From Ceratotherium simum simum (taxonomy: Eukaryota > Chordata > Mammalia > Perissodactyla > Rhinocerotidae), in contig NW_004454177.1 of NCBI RefSeq assembly GCF_000283155.1, positions 28,075,675-28,139,674 of the forward strand: DNA of 64,000 bases. Direction: 5' to 3'. The notes under the pieces are model-generated. The model saw only the letters and a list, made by a program, of their open reading frames with translations. It did no database searches and was not told where the DNA came from. The stretch's first letter is position 1; the number at the start of each line of letters is the position of its first letter. Both the position numbers and the translations under genes were made by a program. Positions 54,573 through 64,000 of the stretch are shown one piece after another.

Positions 54573-57164
54573 ACGAATGGATGAATGAAATAAAATCCTA
54601 TATTCTTTTTCCTGTACTTTGTAATTTGATCCCTCATTACTGATACTGAAATAGAGAGACGGCTGTGGCCCCAACAAATAGACTCATGTGTAAAAAAGGC
54701 ACAACAAAATATCCCTCTGAAACAGGCACCACCATCTGCCTAGATTGGAAAGTATAATTTAGCAAAGAAATAGGCAGAACACGTAGTTCAGAGAATGTTA
54801 ATACACAGTCAATAAAGTAACTAACCAATCCTTAGTAACAGCCCCCCAAAGGACAATTCTGGATTGTTTTGTTCTGAGAGCAAATTAAAGCAAAACAAAG
54901 ATGAGTCTACCAAAAAAACAGCAGACTCTCCTCTATTTCACATATGAGTCCTTAGAGGAATGCATGGAAATTATCCGTATACTTCCCACATCTCCTACCT
55001 ACTGTGTACAGTGTCAACCTAAAATCCCCTTTGTTCAAGTGCAGCTACACTGTATGAAATCTGGGCTCAGGGCTTTACCCTTTTCCACTCCCTGCATGCA
55101 GAATATGCTCAGAATTAACTATTCATGAGCATTATTAATCTAGGAACAGATTCAGAGTTTTGATAAGGTTGCAATTAGCCAATTACCCAATCAGAAGTCC
55201 TTTCATCAAATCATTAATGATTATTTTTAAATAGTACAATTCTTCGGGTACATAAAAGCTGGTATTTTATTCTTTGCAATTGAAAACTGTTTCCATGCCT
55301 TTCTGGTTTGCCCTGGCATCTGACGAGAATTCCCACGGGACCTGTGGTGGTTCAGTACGTACGAATTTGTGTGCTTGCATGTGTGGGGTAGAGGACAGGA
55401 GACAAGTGTTTTCATCCACATAATATATACATGACCATAGACTTAGCCGTTCAGACGCTAATTTGGTGTTTAGCCCTTTCATTTCTGTCTGATCTATTGG
55501 ATTGGGTGCCCTCATTAAGATGATTAAAATAAGCCAGACTATCAATATGTGGTCCAATTATTTCAATTGTCTAAACACAGCTTTAGTCTGGTCCTTTTCT
55601 AGAGAAGCACGACTTTGGAGATCACTTTTCTGGACTTTTCTCAGGACACTTGAGACACTCTAATCTCTTTATGTCTTTCGAAATGAAATCTGTCAATGAG
55701 CAGATGGGGTGAAGGGGAGACGAGCGACTTTCTTCAGTCTTCAACATTTATTTAATCTACAACATTTATTACATCTACTACATATGTCACAGTTTCCAGA
55801 GAATAAGTAGTGGTCACACATATAACCCAACACTCGGATTCCAAGGGGTTAAAATGGCATGTTTTCATTACATTATTGGCTACCATGACACACGTGAGCT
55901 TTTATTTAATTTGAAGAATTATTTTATTTTCATCAATTGAGACTAAATATGACCTGTTTTTTCCTTAGAGGAGTCCACATATGAGCTTACTTCTATATTC
56001 TTTAACCTATAAATCGTGTTTTCCAAAAATTGTATACTGAGTAAACTGTTAGGTTGTATAAATCTATATGCGAATACTCACTCATTCACTTTCACCACTC
56101 ACACATTTCCAAAGACATTTCTCAAAAATTACTTGTCCAATTAACTTCTTTACGAACAAATAAATTCTGTTCACCTACAGACAAGCCACAGTTATAGTCT
56201 AGCAACCGGGTGTCTGATTTCAGAATATTATTAACTGTGGTTATTAGCTGAAGATGCAAAGTAGAAGTGAACGTATCGAGTGAAATTTACAGTTATTGCT
56301 CTGTGCAGAGATAGCAAGAATGACTTAGTCCTTCTAATCTAACTTTCATACAATAAGCTGTGGGTTTTAGATTAAATGATTTGATTTTTTTTCCCCTGTA
56401 GTTCAGTAATTTAGTACATAAGATAAAACTGACGCATTGTTATTAGCAGCTTCCATCATCCAACATTTTAAATCTCTGTTTTTCCTTCTCTGAGGAGGCC
56501 TAATGAAGGGGATATTCCATTGTTCTAAAGTAATTTTTATTTTCTCCCTTTCCCAGGTCGATTTCATTTTGAGTTGCATGCTATACCCGTATCTGTTCAC
56601 CCAGCGCAAACAGGCACCCTTATCAACAACATTCTTTAAGCAGTATCTTCAAGAGGTTTCTCTTTCTTACACTAGTCAAACACTAGCGAAAATTCTAAAC
56701 ATGGGTAAAATTTGCCCAACCTGAGAATCTACTTTATGGTAATAGTTCTAGCATAAGAAAGTAATTAAAATATAAAACAACAACAACAAAATAAAACTGC
56801 TAAGAAGGAAAATATCAGAATAGAACTTATGAAGTAACAAGAACTTATTTTTATAATTTATATAGCATGGACATACGGCCAATTTTGGGGCTCTATGCCA
56901 AGAAGACATGCCTTGGGGCAAAAGATGATCTTGTAGAAAATTCACGCAGATGCTCATATTGAAAAAGTGAAGGGACTACAGGCCTTCACCACCTTTCTGT
57001 CTCACATGTTAACACTGATTATGACACGTGAAATATTATCGTCATCTTAGTGTATAACAATAGTAATAACTACCTTAACTGGGCAGAACGGTTGGGAATT
57101 GCACAATGGCAACAGGCAATCACAACTTGAGTGCTGTGAGGAGTGGGCAAGTGAGTTAATAATA
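54573..57164. other. Unrecognised AT-rich intronic sequence
   Basis: About 2.6 kb with no recognised repeat. It contains a cluster of homeodomain-like words around 55165-55225, including the 14-base palindrome AATCATTAATGATT (55209-55222). Confidence 0.5.
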
Positions 57165-57204
57165 TTGAGACTCAGTTTCCTTATCTGCAAGGATTTAACA
57201 AAAA

Positions 57205-57540
57205 AATGTAATAAACAAGCATTTATTCAGTGCCTTCTCTGTATCAGATACTATGCAAGAGTCTAGGTTTTCTAGCACTTTCTATTGGATTACGAGTCGG
57301 GTGAGAGAAGAGGCTGCATTTCCATACACATCATTGTCGCTCTAAGGGTACAAGGTGCTTGGCAGCACGTGGCATAGAAGAGGTGCTTAATAAACTTGAG
57401 TGGAAGAAAGGGAGCAAAAAAGGATAGGGCAAAATATAGTAAGGATAAAAGATAAATGAGATAGGATTCGTACCCGTACAGATCTCATAGTCTAGTAGAC
57501 AGAAAGCCACATAAATAAATGTTAGAAAAGAACTTTGTTT
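57205..57540 (-). mobile_element. L2 minus-strand copy, apparently split by a plus-strand L2 end
   Basis: CAAGCATTTATTCAGTGCCT and ATCTCATAGTCTAGTAGACA are the two sides of a reversed L2. Between them, 57300-57412 reads a plus-strand L2 end (GTGCTTGGCAGCACGTGGCA, GTGCTTAATAAACTT). GACTCAGTTTCCTTATCTGC at 57168-57190 is a MIR scrap. Confidence 0.6.
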
Positions 57541-57555
57541 AGAAATAACAAAAGA

Positions 57556-57867
57556 GGGGCCGGCCCCGTGGCTTAGCGGTTAAGTGCGCGCACTCCACTA
57601 TTGGTGGCCCCGGTTCAGATCCCGGGCACACACCAAGGCACCGCTTCTCCAGCCATGCTGAGGCCACGTCCGACATCCAGCAACTAGAAGGATGTGCAAC
57701 TACGACGTACAACTATCTACTGGGGCTTTGGGGAGAAAAGGGGTAAAAAACAAAGGAGGAGGATTGGCAATAGATGTTAGCTCAGGGCTGGTCTTCCTCA
57801 GCTAAAAGGGGAGGATTGGCATGGATGTTAGCTCGGGCCTGATCTTCCTCACAAAAAAAAAATAATA
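57556..57867 (+). mobile_element. ERE-type SINE, long form, at the edge of an L2 cluster
   Basis: Head GGGGCCGGCCCCGTGGCTTA (the first G may belong to either side), B-box region GGTTCAGATCCCGGGC with one change, two tail modules and an A-rich tail. The 13-base duplication (57543-57555, 57868-57880) is exact. Confidence 0.93.
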
Positions 57868-57880
57868 AAATAACAAAAGA

Positions 57881-58654
57881 AAATAAAAGATAGAAAAGAA
57901 GCGTTTGATGGAGGAAGTGGGGAAAGATTAAGAGAGGAGTTGGGATATAACGGACATACAGAATATTGCCTGACAAATGTACTTCTCCCACATGTTGCCC
58001 AGAGGTCATTCAAATACTGTATTATCTGTGCACTGCAGTTCATGTAGCTTGTCTAAGTGCCAGCACTAGATGGTGGCTATTTTTGCAATATGAGTTTCAC
58101 CGAATGACAATGCCAACTCCTCCCAGTTCATTCATTTGGCTGCTCCCAGTACCTGGCTGTGCCAGTGTAATTTGAAGCACCAAAAAGCATCTATGACTTT
58201 TTCTGTATTGTACATGCAGTGATTTTTCTTTCCTTTCTCCTCCCTGATTTATAATGACAGCTGCTCTTTGTGACTGCTTCTGAGACCGCTGGTCAGCTGG
58301 AATCTGTTGGCTGACAGCGAAGGCATTATAAATCCAGGAAACCTAGAGGGAGCTCTCCCTCTCTCAGACCTAGATAGGCTGCCCCTTCCGCCAGGAATGT
58401 GGTCTCAGCACTGGAGGCCGATAGGGAGGTGAGGAGGGGTCCAGGTGCAAAGGAGGCAGTGCCGGGCTGTTCAGGCCTGTCTCCAGATGTGCCGCAAAAG
58501 GAGAGGTCTTGGAGGTTTCTATACCGGGCTGCCAGGACAGCAGAGCGGAGAGGAATCTGGAGCAGGAGCTCAAGCTGAGAACAGAGAATGCACTTGGATG
58601 GAGTAACTCCAATACTGATGTAGGCATGGCCATGGGGGCCAGAAGCACAGCGAT
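57881..58654. other. Unrecognised intronic sequence
   Basis: Nothing recognised. Part of 58360-58560 is richer in G and C but has no gene features. Confidence 0.5.
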
Positions 58655-58910
58655 GGGCTGTAAAATCAACAAGACCTGGACCTTTAAGCCTAGATTCTGT
58701 TTCTTATATGCTGGGTGACTTTGGGGAGCTATTTAATCTCTTTAAGACTTAGTTTCCTCAGTCGTAAAATGGAAAAACATAGAAGAACCTGCCCGATAGG
58801 ATTGTTGTAAGGATTAGAAGGGAATACCACGTGTTCTCAGCAGAAGCCTTGGCACGTAGTAAGGAGCCAAAAATTACCAATGGCTACTGCTATCGTTATT
58901 AAATCTATAA
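58655..58910 (+). mobile_element. MIR SINE, nearly full length
   Basis: AGATTCTGTTTCTTATATGC, TTAGTTTCCTCAGTCGTAAA, ATAGGATTGTTGTAAGGATT and CCTTGGCACGTAGTAAGGAG follow MIR. Confidence 0.86.
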
Positions 58911-59203
58911 TATCCACTATAAGAATTTGAATTCACAGAAATACTCTCATAAGTGCAAAAAACTACTCATTGTAATAATGTTGGAAATGATGAAAAATGG
59001 AAAACAAACCAAATGTTCACTAACCAAAGCAGAGTTTATGCTATAGCACTTCCTTACGACAGTAAAAGGAGTGAGATCTATCTAGACGCACTGACATGGC
59101 AGATGTCCAAATGTATAATTAAGTAAAAAAGGCCAAGTTCAATATGTATAGTATCATCCCATTTCTCTAAGTAAATAAAGTGCATTTAAAAAAATCTGAA
59201 ACA
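58911..59203 (+). mobile_element. Old L1 3' region, before ERE
   Basis: AAAACAAACCAAATGTTCAC, GAGATCTATCTAGACGCACT and TATAGTATCATCCCATTTCT follow the 3' part of an old mammalian L1. The element is split by the ERE. Confidence 0.68.
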
Positions 59204-59449
59204 GGGGCCGGCCCGGTGGCGCAAGCGGTTAAGTGCGCGCGCTCCGCTGCGGCGGCCCGGGGTTCGCTGGTTCGGATCCCGGGTGCGCACCGATGCACTG
59301 CTTGGCAAGCCATGCTGTGGCGGCGTCCCATATAAAGTGGAGGAAGATGGGCACAGATGTTAGCCCAGGGCCGTCTTCCTCAGCAAAAAAAAAAAGAGGA
59401 GGATTGGCGGATGTTAGCACAGGGCTGATCTCCTCACAAAAAAAAAAAA
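59204..59449 (+). mobile_element. ERE-type SINE inserted into an L1M fragment
   Basis: Head GGGGCCGGCCCGGTGGCGCA, B box GTTCGGATCCCGGG, and the AAAGTGGAGGAAGATGGGCA junction also seen in the copy at 4781. Two tail modules, the second shortened, then poly(A). The 16-base duplication (59188-59203, 59450-59465) is perfect. An old L1 3' region continues on both sides. Confidence 0.94.
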
Positions 59450-59465
59450 AAAAAAATCTGAAACA

Positions 59466-59590
59466 TATAAGCATTAAAAGTGGTTATCTCCATGAAGTGA
59501 AATTAAAGGAGAGTTTAATTTCTTAAATTATGCTTTGCATATTTGTGCGTTTAAACAAAAATGTATCCATTTTGCAAATATTTTTTTACT
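59466..59590 (+). mobile_element. Old L1 3' region, after ERE
   Basis: AAGTGGTTATCTCCATGAAG and TTGCATATTTGTGCG continue the L1 pattern (GTGGTTACCTCTGGGGAG...) interrupted at 59203. Confidence 0.6.
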
Positions 59591-61204
59591 GTTATTTTCA
59601 AGTAGCATATTTTGAGACGGCTGAACTTCTTCTTACTAGTCTTATTCCCTATAGTCCGTTTGCTACCTGGTGTCCCACTGGGCACTAGAATCAAATATCT
59701 GGTGTTTTTCTACTTCCTAGTCAGCCTCTCGTGTTCTAAAATCTCATAAAGGAGAGAAAGCAAAAAGGTGTAGCTATTGAAAAGACGAGAGCTGCAAGCA
59801 CAAAACACTTACATTTTAGATGTTGGCTCTTAATTCATTTCATTAGTCAATTTGCTTCTTAAAATCCTGAGAAATTATCAGAACCAACGCAACATTACTC
59901 TGTAATTTTTCTTGAATAATACTAAGAGAACAAATCCAAATCTTCCTTCAATTAGAAACATTCTTCGAAAAAATTTCTAAACAAAATCAACTGGATTAAT
60001 GCACAAATGCACTAAAGTAGGTAAAATGCTATTCCCTTGAATTTATGTTTTCTATAACCTCATAGCTTATGCTCTGATTTTTTTTTTCCCAAAGCTTTGG
60101 TGTTTGATTTCTGAAGCAATAATGCAAAGCTAAAAACATCACTAGGATCCCAATATATAATATGAAGAGGTAAATATTCTACACAAACATAATTTTTCAA
60201 AACTATATGTAATGTAAATATCATCATTGCCCAGACACTTTTATCTGGATGAGCAAGGTGTGGAAACAGCATGATTCCAGTTTAACTGATTGGAGTAATT
60301 TAGTATTTTCCTTGCAATGCATACTCATGAAAGGGACATCAACTCAACAAATGCTAAAATAAAGCAAAGATTGCATTGACAATCCAAGTCTTCCTCCCTG
60401 ATTGTCAGTTCAGTTCATTATAAATGAAGCACACTTACTCATCTTTTTCAAGGAAGAAACTCCTAAGTCTGCAACAATGTCTTGTCCCTTATATGAATGA
60501 GCAAAAGAGGCTGGATAGAACAGCAGTTTAGTGGCTTCTCTGAGCTTCATTCTCACAAAAATGTTTGCAGAAACTTCCTTAAAGGTCTTCTTTTACCACC
60601 TTGTTCAAGAAGTCATAATTTCACTCCACATGATTGATTTATTTTTATTTTTTGGTTACACAGCATATAACAAAAGTATTTTATTAAAGTCAAAATCAGC
60701 AACTGGTTGACTCCCCTTGTGCTTACAACTAAGCATTTATATTCACTTACAATCACAATAAAATGTGCATTGCTTCCATTTACATGACCCTGGAACCATT
60801 CTGATCTCCCAGGAAAACCCACATCCATCATGTAATGCTACTGAAAGGGAACATATGGAAGCTTAGGTACCTTTTGCTGGTAATCTTTGAGGAAACTAGA
60901 AAATCTGTTTCATGTAAACTTATCAGCAAAGCAGAACACCAAGTCAGTTGTTCCTTTTGCCTTTCACACCATGGATTGCATTCTAAAAAAAAAACCTCAC
61001 CAGTGCCGTTTTGGTTTTGGGAGCCCTTTGAGGCAAATGCTTTCCTTAAATCTAGAGTAAAAGTTTTAGCATTAGTTTGCTCCATAATTCAAGGTATGTA
61101 GAGGCAGCCGACTCCAGAATATATCAACTCTTTAAACTTACTCCATTTAAAGTTTGTGTTTCTGGCACTGTTTTAATGGCCTCCTATTCACCCTGTTGTT
61201 AAGG
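59591..61204. other. Unrecognised AT-rich intronic sequence
   Basis: No repeat or coding feature recognised. Confidence 0.5.
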
Positions 61205-61600
61205 TCAGGATTCCCATTCTAGAGTTATGGGGATGGCTGAACACCCACCACACTCAACCCTCAACAGATATGATCAACAGCAGTTGATTAGTCACATACA
61301 CTCACAGTCTGGGGGAAGAGGATCCTGCATGTCACGCAGGACCACACAGGAGCTGCATTTGGGAACAAAGTGAACAATCAGGGGCTGTGGGAGGCAGGCT
61401 TTGTAGTACCAAGAGGTAGAATGCCCCCTGTTTCTCACAGGACGATGTGATTGGCTTGTTGGAATAATTCTGCAGGCTGGCAGGGATAAGCAGGAACTGT
61501 GCCTGGTCCCTTTGATAAAGGGGAGTGTTTGACCAGGGACCTTATCCGCAGGAGCAAAGCGGGGAGGGGAACTTGCATTAGGCCATTCAAGGCCTTCCTG
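61205..61600. other. Unassigned segment, possibly an LTR fragment, with GATA-like words
   Basis: Contains GATTGG (a reversed CCAAT box, 61449-61454) and three GATA-type words (61485-61490, 61513-61518, 61542-61547 reversed) within about 65 bases. A 7-base inverted repeat GGTCCCT/AGGGACC is also present. The composition resembles a decayed ERVL-type LTR but I cannot name one. Confidence 0.3.
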
Positions 61601-61649
61601 ATTTTACCAGATGTTATTAGGGCAGCACATAACAGTCAGCATTAATTGC

Positions 61650-61722
61650 AAACCTTACACCAGAGGCACATAGTAAATACTCATAAATATTTACTGAATG
61701 AGTGAGTGAATGAATGAATGTG
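61650..61722 (+). mobile_element. L2 LINE tail
   Basis: GGCACATAGTAAATACTCAT, AAATATTTACTGAATGAGTG and repeated GAATGAATG are a clear L2 terminus. Confidence 0.82.
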
Positions 61723-61739
61723 TTGAAAGTGGGAGCATT

Positions 61740-61890
61740 CTAAAACTTCGGAGTATGCTATGACCTTGGGGAAAACACAGAACATCTTAGCTGCACTGCA
61801 GTCATTTATAAAATCTATAAAGTGGGAATTGTAGTATCTTTTCTGCTTAGCTCAGGAGGTTGTTTGACGGAATAAAATCATTAACATGTG
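61740..61890 (+). mobile_element. MIR SINE
   Basis: GCTATGACCTTGGGGAAAAC, AAATCTATAAAGTGGGAATT and CAGGAGGTTGTTTGACGGAA follow MIR. Confidence 0.75.
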
Positions 61891-61949
61891 GACAACATCC
61901 CAAATCCTTCAAAAGGCCTAAAAGGCCCTCCCCAGATCTTCTGTCATAC

Positions 61950-62165
61950 TTTACACCCACGTATTCTGGGCACATTGGCCTTCTTTCAACAGATGACTCC
62001 ATAGCCTTTGTGCATGAGCAACTGAAGGTAGGACATTCTCTTCATATGCTTTCAAAGCACCCCAAATTTCTCCTACAACTCAAGTGGAAATTGTTTGTTT
62101 GATGTATGTTTCCTGAATGCCTGGCACACAGTAAGTGCTCAACAAATGTCTGTGGGTGGAATAAA
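61950..62165 (+). mobile_element. L2 LINE 3' region
   Basis: CATTGGCCTTCTTTCAACAG, CATAGCCTTTGTGCATGAGC and GCCTGGCACACAGTAAGTGC with TCAACAAATGTC are L2 in order. Confidence 0.75.
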
Positions 62166-62639
62166 CAAACAGAATGTGATAACTGTAGAAGCATACTTAG
62201 AAGTTAAAAGCAGTACAAGCAATTAAAAGGGCAAAATTATTATGACTCTTGCCTCCCCCTTCAATTGTGGGGAGAGTCCACTACACCTCCCTCCACCCTG
62301 CCTCCCCTCTCCAAGCCTCATAGCTGTGGTGGTATCTGGCTTGCAAAGGGAAAAGACTTGATCTGGGCCAGTGGGTCATATAGCTCAGGCCTTTCTACCT
62401 TTCCCTGCGTAGGAGCTGGCTTCTGCCAGAGCAGCACATCTATCACCCACAGAGCAAGAGGAAAATTTTCTGTATCAATATGTGACTATTCTTTTACAAT
62501 GAAAGGAGAATTTGTTACAATCATAAAGGTCTGTTAAGAAATCAGTTCTCTAAATTGTTATAGATAACAGATTATCACGAACATTTCTCAGTATTTTTAA
62601 GAGTTCTACACAAACCGAAGAATCTTATTGGTGGGAAAG

Positions 62640-62760
62640 GCTGTGGAAGTCATCTGTCCTAATCATTTTGTCTATAAGATGAAGAAATAGAGGCCCAGAA
62701 ATGATTTGCCCAAGGTTACACCACTGGCCAGCAACTAAGCTGGAGTGGAATCCAGGTGTC
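62640..62760 (-). mobile_element. MIR SINE
   Basis: AAGATGAAGAAATAGAGGCC, TTGCCCAAGGTTACACCACT and GAGTGGAATCCAGGTGTCTA are reversed MIR. Confidence 0.83.
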
Positions 62761-62812
62761 TAGCTATGTATGTTCTTTCCTGTATGTTTCTTCTTCCTTC
62801 CTGTTCTTTTCT

Positions 62813-62836
62813 TTTGTGTGCGTATGTGTGTGTATT
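62813..62836 (+). repeat. (TG)n short repeat
   Basis: TGTGTGCGTATGTGTGTGTA lies between a MIR fragment and the RTE element. It has no other recognised content. Confidence 0.65.
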
Positions 62837-62871
62837 ATGATCACAATATTGAGGATGGCAGGTTCCCATAC

Positions 62872-63890
62872 TAACATGCATGAAAATTGTGGAGAAGAAG
62901 CCACTATCAGGGCAGAATACAGAGAAATAGAGTGGTTTCCCATAGGCAAAGGTGTCAGACAAGGGTGCATTTTATCTCCCTATCTGTTTAATCTGTATGC
63001 AGAACATATCATACAAAAAACTGGACTAGACTCAGATGAAGCAGGAGTGAAAATTGGTGCAAGAAATATCACCAATCTAAGATATGCAGATGATACCATC
63101 TTACTGGCAGGAAGTAGTAATGACTTGAAACTACTTCTGATGAAAGTGAAAAAAGAAAGTGCCAAAGCAGGACGGCATTTGAACGTGCAGAAGACAGAAA
63201 TCATGACCATAGAAGAACTATACAACTTTAACGTAGACAATGAAGATATTGAAATTGTTAAAGATGTTGTCTACTTTGGTTCAGTCATCAATTTAAATGG
63301 AGACTGCAGCCAAGAAATCAAGAGAAGACTAAGACTTGGAAGGGCAGCAATGAAAGAATTAGGAAAGATCATCAAGTGTAAGGAAGTGTCATTAGAGACT
63401 AAGGCCAAGATTATCCACACCCGCGTGTTCCCAATTATTATATACAGGTGTGAAAGCTGGACAGTGGAGAAGGCTGACAGGGAATAAATTGATTCATTTG
63501 AAATATGGTGTTGGAGAAGAGCTCTGTGGATACCCTGGACTGCCAGAAAGACGAACAAGTGGGTCCTAGAGCAAATGAAGCCTGAACTACAGGTGGAGGC
63601 AAAGATGATGAAACTGAGGCTGTCCTATTTTGGGCACATCATGAGAAAGCAAGATTCTTTGGAAAAGAAAATAATGCTGCGAAAAGTAGAAGGCAGCAAG
63701 AAAAGAGAAAAACCAAATATGAGATGGATGGACTCCATAAAGGAAGACATAGGCATGAGTCTACAGGAGCTGAGTAGGGCCATAGAGCATAGGACATTGT
63801 GGACATCACTTATTCATGATAAGTCACTCGGAGTTGGAACTGATTTAATGGCACATACTAACAACAAAGCAACATCATTTTTTCAAACTC
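62872..63890 (+). mobile_element. BovB/RTE-type non-LTR retrotransposon, 3' part with reverse-transcriptase sequence
   Basis: RTE elements encode one endonuclease-reverse transcriptase protein and move by target-primed reverse transcription. Here the readable frame begins near 62879 and shows RT motif GVRQGCILSP (62951-62980), the catalytic YADD (63083-63094), HLNVQKTEIM, then the RTE C-terminal region (GDCSQEIKRRLRLGRAAMK, YRCESWTVEKA, LRLSYFGHIMRK). The endonuclease and early RT motifs are absent, so it is 5'-truncated. The frame is open to 63901 except for one TAA at 63485-63487. The 3' end GGAACTGATTTAATGGCA...AACAACAA fits RTE/BovB tails. No flanking duplication was found. It cannot be autonomous. 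Confidence 0.9.
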
Positions 63891-63901
63891 AAGTTAAATA
63901 A
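62879..63901 (+). pseudogene. RTE reverse-transcriptase frame interrupted by a single stop
   Basis: About 340 codons in one frame, broken only by TAA at 63485-63487. The codons after the stop (IDSFEIWCWRRALW) keep the family alignment without any shift, so this is a point change and not an indel. ATG codons at 62756 and 63575 that open computed frames are not true starts. The lack of frameshifts suggests slow decay or a fairly late insertion. Confidence 0.82.
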
Positions 63902-64000
63902 TATATACATTCTTACAAATGTTTGCAGGTATTTTTGCCACCAAAGGGGGTAAAACCTTTTCCTCAAGCAAAGTTCTTCCCACTGAAAGTAAAAGAGTGG

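Larger units (their letters stand above)
22233..64000 (-). other. FAT3: FAT3 intron, part upstream of the exon
   Basis: At least 41.7 kb lies 5' of the exon with no further cadherin coding sequence. The next upstream exon should be the multi-kilobase first coding exon, which would show as a long open frame and is absent. Introns this long are normal for giant neuronal genes. Membership is inferred from the single exon. Confidence 0.72.

Noticed and set aside
62756..62878. First 41 codons of the RTE-containing frame
   Set aside because: They are MIR-edge and TG-repeat sequence that happens to be open; retrotransposon similarity starts near 62879.
1..64000. CRISPR array, operon or prokaryotic system
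   Set aside because: No spaced direct-repeat array or dense coding; the repeat content and spliced exon are mammalian.

Overview
This is a mammalian nuclear window, almost all of it intron. The only protein-coding exon I can support lies on the minus strand at 21918-22232. It is 315 bases, flanked by good splice sites, and encodes parts of two cadherin repeats. From memory of the family it matches FAT3 (FAT atypical cadherin 3) better than FAT1. I assign the sequence on both sides to FAT3 introns: 1-21917 lies downstream of the exon in transcription and 22233-64000 lies upstream. No second exon, RNA gene, CRISPR array or CpG-island promoter was recognised.

The repeats point to an odd-toed ungulate, most likely a horse or other equid. 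Ten tRNA-derived SINEs carry the signature of equine repetitive elements (ERE): a GGCCGGCCC-type head, a GTTCGGATCC-type B box, an A-rich tail, and flanking target-site duplications of 9-18 bases that can be read directly. Rhinoceros or tapir is not excluded.

Layout: 1-12 kb holds MIR and L2 fragments, two EREs and a MaLR solo LTR. A 5'-truncated L1 with a 29-base duplication sits at 12.1-12.6 kb, and an MLT1 LTR at 13.1-13.5 kb. MER5A, MER20, L2 and MIR copies follow up to the exon at 21.9-22.2 kb. A near-perfect 76-base palindrome lies about 330 bases beyond the exon. The 24-32 kb part holds an inverted MIR pair, L1M fragments, three EREs, a long purine tract and a three-layer nest (L1, then L2, then ERE). 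The 34-50 kb part is rich in MIR and L2. At 51.4-53.1 kb an L2 is interrupted by a MIR, next to a MER20 split by an MLT1 LTR. At 57-59.5 kb there are two further ERE nests. The window ends with the 3' part of a BovB/RTE-type retrotransposon (62.87-63.89 kb), whose reverse-transcriptase frame is open except for one stop codon.

The genes do not form a pathway here. One exon contributes calcium-binding cadherin sequence to a giant planar-polarity and adhesion receptor, and the rest records layered transposon insertion. I found no clear evidence of a new biological system. The observations most worth checking are the palindromic hairpin near the exon, the RTE copy and the modular ERE tails. Repeat names come from remembered consensus sequences, not from a database search, and boundaries of old elements are good to about 10-30 bases.
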